This document shows positions 1 through 8,268 of a stretch of DNA of 64,000 nucleotides, one piece after another. Made by a program: the position numbers and the translations under genes. Position 1 is the first letter of the stretch; each line of letters opens with the position of its first letter. The stretch spans positions 124,001-188,000 of the forward strand of contig NZ_JACCHP010000012.1 of the NCBI RefSeq assembly GCF_016031625.1. The letters run 5' to 3'. Origin of the DNA: Bradyrhizobium agreste (lineage in GTDB: Bacteria; Pseudomonadota; Alphaproteobacteria; Rhizobiales; Xanthobacteraceae). The notes beneath the pieces were generated by a model. It was not told the DNA's origin. It ran no database searches and worked only from the letters and a program-made list of their open reading frames with translations.

Positions 1-188
1 CCTTGCGCGCGGAGCTGCGCCACGCGCTCGTGGCCGAAGACCTCCGCAAGATCGACCGCTGGACCGCGCGCTATCCGCTCGCGACGGTGACCTGGCCGAG
101 CGAGCCGCTCGATCCGTTCTTCAATGCCAACACGGTCGAGGACATTGCCGAGGCCGAACGGCTGGCGGCGCTGGATGACGCCTCTTAA
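1..188 (+). CDS. mobA: Molybdenum cofactor guanylyltransferase, C-terminal fragment (5' end outside window)
   Basis: Only the last 62 or so codons are present; the frame is open at the window edge and the first full codon is at 3. The tail with KIDRW and DPFFNANTVEDIAEAE matches the end of MobA-type nucleotidyltransferases, where DPFFN-N-T-ED is characteristic. MobA attaches GMP to molybdopterin to form the bis-MGD cofactor in the cytoplasm. The neighbouring moeA genes support the assignment. It is transcribed toward the convergent moeA fusion gene. Because the catalytic N-terminus is outside the window, the exact family member is inferred. Confidence 0.7.
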   Translation, partial: LRAELRHALVAEDLRKIDRWTARYPLATVTWPSEPLDPFFNANTVEDIAEAERLAALDDAS

Positions 189-270
189 GCCGGTGCGCCG
201 AGCTGTTGGCCGTGAACCCGACCGAGCACGGGAGCGACCAATAATTGGTACGTTGCCGCCGGGATGAACC

Positions 271-507
271 ATGGCCGACTCTCTCTTGGATGTCGTTTTC
301 GATGTCGTCGATCTCGCGCTCGATGTTTCGGATGTGATCGATCGCACGAAGCAGCTGAGCAAGCCTGACCTCGTCGAGGTCCCGCCCGACCCGAAGCCGT
401 TGCCGGCCCCCGCGCAGCGTGCGCTGGCCGAGGCCGAGGAACGGGAGCGCAAGCGCGAGCAATCCGATCAGGCCCCCAGCGCCACCGATCAGGCGTCGCA
501 ACCGTAG
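271..507 (+). CDS. Small hypothetical protein, 78 aa
   Basis: I do not recognise a family. The N-terminal 30 residues are rich in Asp, Val and Leu (LLDVVFDVVDLALDVSDVID) and look like one amphipathic or hydrophobic helix. The rest is Pro-rich, then strongly charged (Glu/Arg/Lys), and probably disordered. There is no signal peptide cleavage site. The start ATG follows GGGATG about 5 nt upstream. The gene ends 12 nt from the convergent moeA fusion. Codon use is typical of the surrounding high-GC genes. Confidence 0.55.
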   Translation: MADSLLDVVFDVVDLALDVSDVIDRTKQLSKPDLVEVPPDPKPLPAPAQRALAEAEERERKREQSDQAPSATDQASQP

Positions 508-519
508 ATCAGCTGATAT

Positions 520-2469
520 CTATGCAGGCCGGAAACCCGCGCGCTCGAGTGCGGCGCGCGCTGCGTGCGAGCCCAGCGCATCGAGAAAGGCCCGCACGCC
601 CGGACGTTCTTTGCGCGCGGTCACCAGCGCGAAATCGTAATGCTCTTCGGCCAGCGGAATGAAATCCAGGCCGACGGCGTGGGCGACCGGGGCGATAGTC
701 ATGCCCCAATCGGCGCGGTGCTGCGCGACGGCCGCCGCCACCGCATTGTGGGAACGCGGCTGGTTCCAGTAGCCTTCCGGACGCGCGCCGCCGAGCAGCC
801 GATCGATCAGGATGCGCGTGCCGGCGCCCTGGTTGCGGTTGACCATGATGCAGGCGGGGTCGGCGAGCGCTGCGGCAACGGCATCCTTTGCGCTCAGGCC
901 CTCGAAACGTTTGTCGCCCTTGCGGAAGACGATGCCCTGCATCCGCCGCCAGCCGGCGACGAGTTCGAGTCCTTCGACGAGATAGGGCGTGTTGTAGGTC
1001 TCGCTGCGATCGTCAAACAGATGGATCGGGGCGAGATCGCATTCGCCACGCTTTGCCGCCGCCAATCCTCCGAGGCTGCCGACCGCGATCGAGCGCACGG
1101 TGAGACCAGCATGCGCGAGCTGTGCCGTGACGAGATCGAGGCCGGTGCAATGGCTGCCGACGATGACGAGATCGGGCACGCGTACATGCGGCGTGAACAG
1201 CGTCACCTCGGTCTCGGTCCCGGCCGGCATCTGGTCGGCCAGTGCGTCGATGCGCAGAAAGCCGTCCGCCTGGGCAAAGGACGTGATCGCACCAGAGCCC
1301 TTGCCGGAGGGATAGGCGATGAGGCCCTCCCTGCCCTGGACCAGCGAAACCATGACGAATTCGGTGCGGCCGAGCTCGGAGGCGATGCGCACCGGCACGG
1401 TCGCGTTCACCTTGGCATCGGAGCGCGGCGGCAGTCCGGCCATCCTGCGCAGCACCGGCACGATCATGTCGTGGAAGGTAAACATCGCCGAGGTCGGAAA
1501 GCCCGGTAGGATCACGACCGGCTTGCCGTCGCACACCGCAAGGCACAACGGCTTGCCGGGCTTGAGCGCGACGCCATGCGCAATGATGCCGGGTGCGCCG
1601 AGCCGGCCGATGATGCGATGAGAGAGGTCGCCCGCGCCTTTCGAGGTGCCGCCCGAGAGCACCAGCATGTCGGCTTCCGCAAGCGCGTTGCGCATGGCGG
1701 TTTCGAGCCTGGCTTCGTCGTCCGGAACGGCGCCGACGAAGGCGGCCTCGCCACCGTTTTCGTCGATCGCTGCCGCGACGATGGCGCCGTTGGTATCGTA
1801 GATCTCGGCAGGCGCGAGCACTTGGCCGGGCTGCACCAGTTCGTCGCCGGTGGAGATCACGGCAACCCGCGGTCTGCGCGCGACATTCACCTCGGGGATG
1901 CCGCAAGCCGCCAGCATGCCGATCTCACGCGAGCCGATGATGGTGCCGGCGCGCAGCAGCGCCTCGCCGCGCGCGATGTCGGAGCCGGCATACGAGACGA
2001 ATTGCCCCGGCGAGACGGCGCGACGGACATCGATGGCATCCTGGCCGGCCGGCTGGGTGTGCTCGACCATGACCACGGCATCGGCGCCGCGCGGCAATGG
2101 ACCTCCGGTGGCGATCGTCGTTGCGGTTCCGGCCGCCACCTGCAGCGTCGGCGCGGTCCCGCAATGAATGGTCTCGCTATTCAGTGCAAGGCGCACGGGC
2201 GCGCCCTCGCCGGCTGCCGCAAGGTCTGCGGAGCGCACGGCAAAGCCGTCGACATTGGAGCGGTCGAACGGCGGCACGTCGATCGGCGCCGTGATATCTC
2301 CGGCGAGGACAGCGCCCAGCGCGGCTGCGAGCTTGCGCGTTTCGGTGCAGCGCGCGCGCGGGAACAAGGCCGCCTCGAAGCGCGCCAAGGCCTCCTCGCG
2401 CGTCAGGACCTTGAGGAACTGCTCCTGCTCGATCGCGCTGCGGTCCGGTGGCTTCGGGATCATCGTCAT
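520..2469 (-). CDS. moeA: MoeA molybdopterin molybdotransferase fused to a C-terminal periplasmic-binding-like domain
   Basis: Residues 1 to about 415 are a full MoeA: PPFDRSNVDGFA (66-77), MVEHTQ, ISTGDEL (205-211) and GGTSKGAGD are all present. MoeA inserts molybdate (or tungstate) into adenylylated molybdopterin. Residues about 430-649 form a second domain of the solute-binding-protein-like type found on some MoeA proteins (PF12727-like), with GAGTRILIDRLL (548-559) and GLDFIPLAEEHYDFAL (600-615). Without a signal peptide this domain is cytoplasmic and may sense or hold the oxyanion; that is inference. The gene starts 13 nt after the stop of the second moeA-like gene and is the last gene of a three-gene minus-strand operon. 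The ATG at 2469 is preceded by AAGGG. Confidence 0.93.
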   Translation of the reverse strand: MTMIPKPPDRSAIEQEQFLKVLTREEALARFEAALFPRARCTETRKLAAALGAVLAGDITAPIDVPPFDRSNVDGFAVRSADLAAAGEGAPVRLALNSETIHCGTAPTLQVAAGTATTIATGGPLPRGADAVVMVEHTQPAGQDAIDVRRAVSPGQFVSYAGSDIARGEALLRAGTIIGSREIGMLAACGIPEVNVARRPRVAVISTGDELVQPGQVLAPAEIYDTNGAIVAAAIDENGGEAAFVGAVPDDEARLETAMRNALAEADMLVLSGGTSKGAGDLSHRIIGRLGAPGIIAHGVALKPGKPLCLAVCDGKPVVILPGFPTSAMFTFHDMIVPVLRRMAGLPPRSDAKVNATVPVRIASELGRTEFVMVSLVQGREGLIAYPSGKGSGAITSFAQADGFLRIDALADQMPAGTETEVTLFTPHVRVPDLVIVGSHCTGLDLVTAQLAHAGLTVRSIAVGSLGGLAAAKRGECDLAPIHLFDDRSETYNTPYLVEGLELVAGWRRMQGIVFRKGDKRFEGLSAKDAVAAALADPACIMVNRNQGAGTRILIDRLLGGARPEGYWNQPRSHNAVAAAVAQHRADWGMTIAPVAHAVGLDFIPLAEEHYDFALVTARKERPGVRAFLDALGSHAARAALERAGFRPA

Positions 2470-2482
2470 GCCAGAACCCTTA

Positions 2483-3589
2483 TCACGCCCGCATCAGATA
2501 CGCATCGATCGACGTACCTGCCGCAAATCCCTCGTCGCTGGCGGAAATGAGCAGCCATGCGTCCGCACGGGCGATGGCCTGAAGCGGCCATTCGCCCACG
2601 GCAAGCGGCATCCAGGCACGATGTTCCTCAGCCAGCAAAGCGATCTCCGTGACGCCGACGCTGGAGGCGATTTTTCGCGCAAGCGGCAGCGACACCTTTC
2701 GACGCGGTCGACGCGCCGACAGACGGTCGACGAGCGGCAGCACGAGTACAAGCCAAGTTGCAAGCGCATGATCGGGCGAGCCGGGCAAGGCGATGACGGG
2801 AACCCGCCCCAGCCGGCCGACCGCGGCGGTGCGTCCGGGCTGGAGCGCAAGGCCGTGCGCCATCACCTCGCCGCGCCGGGCGAGGGCCGCGATGGCGGCG
2901 TCCTGGCGGCCGACGCCGCTCCCGCCGATGGTCAGCAGAACATCGCAGGAGGACGCATCTAGCGCATCGGCAATCGACGCTTCATCGCGCGCACGCGCCC
3001 GGCGCGTTTCCACATCCAGTCCCGCTGCGTGCGCGATCCCAGCAATCGTCTGCGCCGTGACCGTTCCACTCGGCACATCGATGATGCGCAGCCGCGGCCG
3101 CCTCACGGCAAGTTTCTCCACGCCCGCCACGCGCGCCAGCAGCAGGTCCGCCGCGCCGATGGGACGGCCCGCGGCCGCCACGGCCATGCGCGCGGCAATG
3201 TCGCTGCCGGCGCGCCTGACACCCTGCCCCGGCGCGCCCTCTGCGAGCACCTGAGCAAGCGGCCCCGAGGTTTCCACGGCGTCGGCATCGAGCACGCAGT
3301 CGCACCCCGCCGGCATCGCCTCGCCCGCCTCGACCCATGTGGGGGCCATTGCCAGCTGCACAGGCGCGTAAGCGGACGCCCCGACGAGATCGTTGGCAGA
3401 GAGCGCCCAACCGTCCACCGCCGCAATGTCGCGCGAAGGAGAGGCGGCAAGCGGCGGCGCACCCGCCGCGATGCAGCCGATGGCGTCCGCCAGCTTCACC
3501 TCCACCGGCGCGACGGGATCAACGCCGCGCAGCAGCGCGGCGAGCGCGGTGTCGAGCGGCGTGAGCGAGGGTGGCAGGCGCTGGGTCAT
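2483..3589 (-). CDS. Divergent MoeA-like molybdopterin-binding protein, 368 aa
   Basis: The frame stays open upstream, but MoeA similarity begins at the ATG at 3589, so I start there. The protein keeps the MoeA outline: SRDIAAVDGWAL (52-63) matches the N-terminal signature and IGGSGVGRQD (221-230) matches the GGTSxGxxD loop of the molybdopterin-binding domain. The TGDEL motif of catalytic MoeA is missing: DVPSG (171-175) lies where it would be expected. It may therefore be a non-catalytic partner or a MoeA with altered metal handling. It sits between a TupA-like binding protein gene (53 nt upstream) and the full-length moeA fusion (13 nt downstream), so it is almost surely co-transcribed. Confidence 0.85.
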   Translation of the reverse strand: MTQRLPPSLTPLDTALAALLRGVDPVAPVEVKLADAIGCIAAGAPPLAASPSRDIAAVDGWALSANDLVGASAYAPVQLAMAPTWVEAGEAMPAGCDCVLDADAVETSGPLAQVLAEGAPGQGVRRAGSDIAARMAVAAAGRPIGAADLLLARVAGVEKLAVRRPRLRIIDVPSGTVTAQTIAGIAHAAGLDVETRRARARDEASIADALDASSCDVLLTIGGSGVGRQDAAIAALARRGEVMAHGLALQPGRTAAVGRLGRVPVIALPGSPDHALATWLVLVLPLVDRLSARRPRRKVSLPLARKIASSVGVTEIALLAEEHRAWMPLAVGEWPLQAIARADAWLLISASDEGFAAGTSIDAYLMRA

Positions 3590-3642
3590 GCGCCATGAGG
3601 ACCATGCATCGTCCGGTTTGGCAACCGCCGGCGGTGCCGGCT

Positions 3643-4470
3643 TCAGCCGCCCGACCGGTCCGAATTGGGGAAGAACAATTGCTGCCCGTCCACCTTGTAG
3701 CCGGCGATCGCCGCCTGCCCCTCCGGCGAGGTCAGCCAGTCGACGAAGGTCTGCGCGAGGTCCTTCTTCACGTTCGGGAACTTCGCAGGGTTCACCAGCA
3801 TCACGCCATATTGGTTGAGCAGCCGCCGGTCGCCTTCGACGACGATGTCGAGATCGCCGCGATCGACGAAGGCGACCCAGCTGCCGCGATCCGCCAGCAC
3901 ATAGGCATTGGCGGCGCGCGCGGCCTCGAGCGCCGCGGCCATGCCGGGCCCGGCCTCGCGATACCAGGCGCCCTTGGCGCCGGCAATGTCGATGCCGGCG
4001 ACGATCCAAAGCGCGAGCTCCGCGGCATGAGTGCCCGACCGATCGCCGCGCGTCACGAACGGGGAGCCCTTGGCTTCGATCGCCTTCAGCGCCGTCGCGA
4101 TGTCCTTGCCCTTCACGCCCGCGAGATCGCTCTTCGGCCCGATCAGCACATAGTCGCTATACATCACGTCGTAGCGCTTCACGCCAAAGCCGTCGGCAAC
4201 GAACTTCTCCTCCTGAGGCCGCGCGTGCATCAGCACGACGTCGACCTCGCCCCGCCGCGCTCCATCGAGCACCTCGTCGGCGCGCCGCGCGATCACGGTG
4301 ACGTCGATGCCGGTCCTGTCGCGGAAGATCGGCAGCAGATAGTCGAGCAGGCCGGACTCCTGCGTCGCCGTCGTCGAGGCGAGGACGATGCTGCGGTCCT
4401 CCGCGGACGAAGCCGCAACGCTCGCGGCAAGGCCGCACAGAAGCGCAAGTGCAACGGACAGGCGGCCCAT
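3643..4470 (-). CDS. TupA-like tungstate/molybdate-binding periplasmic protein, 275 aa
   Basis: Residues 1-23 form a signal peptide. The mature N-terminus LASTTATQESGLLDYLLP closely resembles the start of TupA tungstate-binding proteins (TTTSTxxSGLLD). It is followed by GEVDVVLMHARPQEEKF and YDVMYSDYVLIGPKSD, also typical of TupA. The protein would bind an oxyanion in the periplasm. No TupB permease or TupC ATPase gene is adjacent, so it is either an orphan binding protein or works with a distant transporter. It is the first gene of the minus-strand operon with two moeA-type genes and is divergent from the HTH regulator at 4752. Tungstate versus molybdate specificity cannot be read from the sequence. 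Confidence 0.85.
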   Translation of the reverse strand: MGRLSVALALLCGLAASVAASSAEDRSIVLASTTATQESGLLDYLLPIFRDRTGIDVTVIARRADEVLDGARRGEVDVVLMHARPQEEKFVADGFGVKRYDVMYSDYVLIGPKSDLAGVKGKDIATALKAIEAKGSPFVTRGDRSGTHAAELALWIVAGIDIAGAKGAWYREAGPGMAAALEAARAANAYVLADRGSWVAFVDRGDLDIVVEGDRRLLNQYGVMLVNPAKFPNVKKDLAQTFVDWLTSPEGQAAIAGYKVDGQQLFFPNSDRSGG

Positions 4471-4751
4471 GATCGGGTTCCCTCAGGTGTGACGCGATCA
4501 ATGATGATGATCGATTGCGCCGCACTCGTGACGCGATTTTGCACTGCCGGCCGGGAAATTTCGGCAACTTCGTCGAGACGCACCGCGCGCGATCTCTTCA
4601 GGATCGTTCACCAAAGCGGAAATCGCGCGTGCGGATGTGTTGCAAAGCAGCGAGATGATCGGGCATGGTTCCCCGCGACAAAAATCTGAAATGCAGAATT
4701 CCACCTGCGTCGGAAGTCAAAAAGAAGCAAGAATTTGCATAGGAATGCAGG
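4471..4751. promoter_or_regulatory. Divergent promoter region of the Mo/W locus with a candidate operator
   Basis: This 281-nt stretch separates the TupA-like operon (minus) from the HTH regulator (plus) and must hold both promoters. A perfect inverted repeat GCAA-GAAT-TTGC lies at 4727-4738, only 13 nt before the regulator's ATG, where a bound repressor would block its own expression. Autoregulation is an inference from position. I see no unambiguous sigma70 boxes. Confidence 0.4.
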
Positions 4752-5645
4752 ATGGAATTCCTGACCACCAGCGAAGCCGCCGACTACCTTCGGCTCGGCG
4801 AACGCAAGCTTTACGAGCTCGTCACCACCGGTGCGATCCCCTGCAGCAAGGTGACGGGGAAATGGCTCTTCCCACGGCACGAGCTCGACCTCTGGGTCCT
4901 GTCGGGCCTCGCGCGCCCCTCCGGAATGCTGATCGCTGAGCCGCCGCCGGTGGTCGGCGGCAGCCAGGACGAACTGCTCGTTTGGAGTTTGCGCGAGTCC
5001 GGCTCGGGGCTCGGATCGATGAGCGAGGGCAGCGCGCGCGGGCTCGAGCGCCTGCAGCGCAATGAGGTGATGGCGGCCGCGGTGCACTTCCACGCCTTGG
5101 ACGCCGCCGACAATCTCGCCGGCGATGCCAGTATCGAAGCGCTGCGGACCACGCCGGACCTGCATGATGCGGTGCTGGTCGCGTTCGTGCGCCGCGAAGA
5201 AGGTCTCGTGCTGCCACACGGCAATCCCAAGCACCTGCACGGCCTGACCGACGTGCTCGCAACCGGCGCCCGGATGGCGATGCGGCAACAGGGCACGGGC
5301 GCGCAGATGCTGCTCGACGTGCTGCTGAAGCGCGCGGGCGCCTCGATGCGGGACTTGCGCCGGATCGAGACGCCGGCGCTGACCGGCCCGGATCTCGCCG
5401 AGCTGGTTCGCGCCGGCGAGGCCGATTGCGGCATCGCGACGCGCGCGGCGGCGCGCTCGGCCGGTCTCGATTTCGTGCCGCTGGTCTGGGAGAATTTCGA
5501 TCTTGCGATGCGGCAGCGCAGCTATTTCCGCCCCGCCATGCAGGCCTTGCTCCGCTTTCTGAACGAGCGGCGGCTGCGCCAGCGCGCGGAGGAGCTGACC
5601 GGCTACGATGCCTCCCCTGCAGGACTGATCCGCTTCGCAGCCTGA
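4752..5645 (+). CDS. Excisionase-type HTH regulator with C-terminal binding-protein-like ligand domain, 297 aa
   Basis: Residues 1-55 form a MerR/excisionase-type helix-turn-helix: FLTTSEAADYLRLGERKLYE, then GKWLFPRHELDLWV. Residues about 75-297 are a cytoplasmic solute-binding-like domain of the same class as the tail of the moeA fusion: GTGAQMLLDVLL (181-192) and GLDFVPLVWENFDLAM (238-253) align with its motifs. This is the layout of a one-component sensor that binds molybdate, tungstate or a related ligand and controls the divergent operon. Ligand and targets are inferred from the neighbours. The ATG at 4752 is preceded by AGGA about 8 nt upstream. Confidence 0.88.
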   Translation: MEFLTTSEAADYLRLGERKLYELVTTGAIPCSKVTGKWLFPRHELDLWVLSGLARPSGMLIAEPPPVVGGSQDELLVWSLRESGSGLGSMSEGSARGLERLQRNEVMAAAVHFHALDAADNLAGDASIEALRTTPDLHDAVLVAFVRREEGLVLPHGNPKHLHGLTDVLATGARMAMRQQGTGAQMLLDVLLKRAGASMRDLRRIETPALTGPDLAELVRAGEADCGIATRAAARSAGLDFVPLVWENFDLAMRQRSYFRPAMQALLRFLNERRLRQRAEELTGYDASPAGLIRFAA

Positions 5646-5748
5646 CATTGACGCCAGCCCCCTCATAGTTGCAAAAGAAACCAATTCGGCCGGGCCATAC
5701 CCGGAACAAGCAACACCGGCCAACGAGCCGGATCAGGGGAGGAGAAAC

Positions 5749-6963
5749 GTGAACCCAATCGGATTTGGAGTGCGGGTCGCGGCCGCCTTGCTGGCGGCCC
5801 TGCTGTCCGGCGCGGCGTCGGCGCAAGTTTCCGACGACGTCGTCAAGATCGGCGTGCTCACCGATATGAACGGCCCGGCCTCGGCGCCGACCGGCCAGGG
5901 CTCGGTGACCGCGGCGCAAATGGCGATCGACGATTTCGGCGGCAAGGTGCTGGGCAAGCCGATCAGCGTCGTGGTCGGCGACCACCAGCTCAAGGCCGAC
6001 ATCGGCGCTTCGCTGGCGCGGCGCTGGTTCGATGTCGAGCAGGTCGACCTGATCGTCGACGTGCCGGTCTCGGCGGTCGGGCTCGCGGTGCAGAACATCG
6101 CCAACGAGAAGAAGCGGCTGTTCATCACCCACTCCACCGGCACCGCGGATTTCCACGGCAAGTTCTGTTCGCCCTACGCCATCCAATGGGTGTTCGACAC
6201 CCGCGCGCTCGCGGTCGGCACCGCGGACGCCGTGGTCAAGCGCGGCGGCGACAGCTGGTTCTTCATCACCGACGACTACGCCTTCGGCCATTCGCTGGAG
6301 CGCGACGCCTCCGCCGTCGTCACCGCCAATGGCGGCAAGGTGCTGGGCTCGGTGCGGCCGCCGCTGGCAACGCCGGACCTCTCCTCCTTCGTGCTGCAGG
6401 CGCAGGCCTCCAAGGCCAAGATCATCGGCATTGCCGCAGGTCCCCCCAACAACATGAACGAGATCAAGACCGGCGCCGAATTCGGCGTGTTCAAGGGCGG
6501 CCAGCAGATGGCGGCGCTGCTGGCGCTGATCACCGACATCCACGGCCTCGGCCTGCAGGCGGCGCAAGGCCTGCTGCTCACCACCTCATTCTACTGGGAC
6601 ATGGACGACAAGACCCGCGAATGGTCGAAGCGCTATTTCGCGAAGATGAACCGGATGCCGACGATGTGGCAGGCCGGCGTCTATTCCAGCGTGATGCATT
6701 ATCTCAACGCCATCAAGGAGACCGGCACCGACGATCCGCTGAAGGTGGCCGCCAAGATGCGCGAGAAGCCGATCGAGGATTTCTTCGCCCGCAACGGCAA
6801 GCTTCGCGAGGACAATCTGATGGTGCACGACCTCTGGCTGGTGCAGGTGAAGACGCCGGAGGAGAGCAAATATCCGTGGGACTATTACAAGATCCTGACG
6901 ACCATCTCCGGCGACAAGGCGTTCGGCCCGCCGGACCCGGCGTGTGCGATGGTGAAGAAGTGA
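5749..6963 (+). CDS. ABC transporter substrate-binding protein, Leu/Ile/Val-receptor family, 404 aa
   Basis: A GTG start at 5749 follows a strong AGGGGAGGAG site. Residues 1-25 are a Sec signal peptide ending in ASAQ. The mature protein begins DDVVKIGVLTDMNGPASAPT, the usual opening of type I periplasmic binding proteins of the branched-chain amino acid/urea/amide class, and the length of about 400 aa fits. It would present a small organic solute to an ABC permease, but no permease or ATPase gene is beside it, so the ligand is unknown and it may serve a transporter elsewhere. It lies 103 nt downstream of the Mo/W regulator, probably as a separate unit. Confidence 0.88.
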   Translation: MNPIGFGVRVAAALLAALLSGAASAQVSDDVVKIGVLTDMNGPASAPTGQGSVTAAQMAIDDFGGKVLGKPISVVVGDHQLKADIGASLARRWFDVEQVDLIVDVPVSAVGLAVQNIANEKKRLFITHSTGTADFHGKFCSPYAIQWVFDTRALAVGTADAVVKRGGDSWFFITDDYAFGHSLERDASAVVTANGGKVLGSVRPPLATPDLSSFVLQAQASKAKIIGIAAGPPNNMNEIKTGAEFGVFKGGQQMAALLALITDIHGLGLQAAQGLLLTTSFYWDMDDKTREWSKRYFAKMNRMPTMWQAGVYSSVMHYLNAIKETGTDDPLKVAAKMREKPIEDFFARNGKLREDNLMVHDLWLVQVKTPEESKYPWDYYKILTTISGDKAFGPPDPACAMVKK

Positions 6964-6966
6964 GAT

Positions 6967-7036
6967 TGGCGAGTGGCGAATGGGGAATGGCGAATGGGAT
7001 CCGATTCCATTCGCTATTCGCAACTCGCCATTCGCG
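6967..7036. repeat. Intergenic inverted repeat of GCGAATGG-type units
   Basis: Tandem GCGAATGG/GGAATGG units on the left are complemented by CCATTCGC/TATTCGC units on the right around a GGATCCGATTCC centre. The whole could fold into one long hairpin between two binding-protein genes. It resembles dispersed non-coding repeats of rhizobial genomes and might also act as a terminator for the upstream gene. Confidence 0.65.
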
Positions 7037-7112
7037 ACTTGCGGCGATGTAGGCAGCGAGGCGTTTTTGTGAAAGCATGCCGCGCAACGACAATAGAACA
7101 ACGGGAGGTGTC

Positions 7113-8087
7113 ATGTTGCGAATTTTGCGTCACGGTGTTTTCGGCCTCGCCGTCCTCTTCGGTCTTTTCAGCGCCACCCCTCCCGCCTCCGCCGCCTATC
7201 CCGACCGCCCCGTGCACTGGCTGATCGGCTTTTCCGCGGGCGGGCCGGTCGACATCGTGGCGCGGATCATGGCGCAGTGGCTGTCGGACCGGTTCGGCCA
7301 GCAATTCATCGTCGAGAACCGCACCGGCTCGGGCGGCAACATCGCCGCCGCGGCCGCGATCAGCTCGCCGCCGGACGGCTACACGCTGCTGTTCGTCGCG
7401 CCCAACAACGCGATCTCGACCTCGCTCTACAAGAAGCTGCCGTTCGACTTCCTGCGCGACACTGTGCCGGTGGCCAGCATCATGCAGCTCACCAACATGC
7501 TGGTCGTCTCCAACGCGTTTCCGCCGAAGACGGTCCAGGAGTTCATCGATTATTGCAAGGCCAATCCCGGCAAGATCACCTACGCCTCCTCCGGCAACGG
7601 CACCTCGGTGCACATGTCGGCCGAGCTGTTCAAGGCGATGACGAAGTGCGACATGGTGCACGTGCCCTATCGCGGCTCGGCGGTCGCCTTCCCCGACATC
7701 ATCTCCAACAAGGTGCAGCTGATCTTCGACAACCTGCCCTCGGCGATGGAGCAGGTGAAGGGCGGCAACGTCCGCGCGCTTGGGGTGACCTCGCCGCAGC
7801 GCTGGCCGAGCGTGCCCGACGTGCCCGCGATCGCCGAGACCGTGCCGGGCTTCGAATCGGTCGGCTTCTACGGCATCTCCGCGCCGAAGGGCACCCCAAA
7901 CGAGGTGATCGAGATCCTCAACAAGGCCGTCGGCGAGGCGCTGAAGGACCCGAAGCTGGTGGCGCGGCTCACCGAAGTCGGCGGCCTGCCCAAGCCGATG
8001 ACGCCGGCCGAGTTCGGCAAGCTGGTCGCGGACGAAACCGAGAAGTGGCGCAAGGTGGTCGAGTTCGCCGGGGTCTCGGTGGACTAG
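7113..8087 (+). CDS. TctC/Bug-family tripartite tricarboxylate transporter substrate-binding protein, 324 aa
   Basis: The ATG at 7113 is chosen because GGGAGG lies 5-10 nt upstream; an ATG 36 nt earlier would place this site inside the gene. Residues 1-25 are a signal peptide. The mature protein has the Bug-family hallmarks YPDRPVHWLIGFSAGGPVD, VENRTGSGGNIA, PPDGYTLLF and VPYRGSAVAFPD. Bug proteins capture carboxylates or related organics for TctAB-type transporters. No tctA or tctB gene is nearby, as is common for this expanded family, so the ligand is unknown. Confidence 0.92.
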   Translation: MLRILRHGVFGLAVLFGLFSATPPASAAYPDRPVHWLIGFSAGGPVDIVARIMAQWLSDRFGQQFIVENRTGSGGNIAAAAAISSPPDGYTLLFVAPNNAISTSLYKKLPFDFLRDTVPVASIMQLTNMLVVSNAFPPKTVQEFIDYCKANPGKITYASSGNGTSVHMSAELFKAMTKCDMVHVPYRGSAVAFPDIISNKVQLIFDNLPSAMEQVKGGNVRALGVTSPQRWPSVPDVPAIAETVPGFESVGFYGISAPKGTPNEVIEILNKAVGEALKDPKLVARLTEVGGLPKPMTPAEFGKLVADETEKWRKVVEFAGVSVD

Positions 8088-8147
8088 GGCGGCGGCCCCG
8101 CCGCCGAGCCCGCACGACATTCGAGGGGGCCGACAGGCCCTCTCAAA

Positions 8148-8268
8148 CAAAAAGTGCGAAAACAACCCCATGCACAGTAGACGAGGCCAGTGATTTCAAT
8201 GGGTTACCTAGCCCCAAAAAACAGACGGAGCTCCGCAAAGGCCGTTTGCTTCGTCGGGCAAAACAGGG
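8148..8268 (+). repeat. 121-nt dispersed element, copy 1
   Basis: The first 33 nt and the last 27 nt (one mismatch) are the same as in the reverse complement of 49953-50073. The 61 nt between them differ almost throughout, yet the length is identical in both copies. The 3' block can fold into a hairpin (GTTTGC...GCAAAAC with a bulged A), and the single C/T difference between copies keeps pairing as G-U. The element fills most of the gap between the TctC gene and the tRNA. It may be a structured RNA or a small mobile repeat. Confidence 0.75.

Noticed and set aside
565..1509. Long open frame on the plus strand opposite the moeA fusion
   Set aside because: It is the complement of a gene with clear MoeA motifs; its own product is Arg/Gly/His-rich with no domain. 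Such mirror frames are expected in high-GC DNA.
6967..7036. CRISPR array
   Set aside because: Units are short, contiguous and mirrored with no unique spacers; there are no cas genes in the window.
8088..8143. Terminator hairpins after the TctC gene
   Set aside because: GC-rich stems GGCGGC/GCCGCC and GGGCC/GGCCC are present, but no T-run follows either of them, so I do not list them as terminators.
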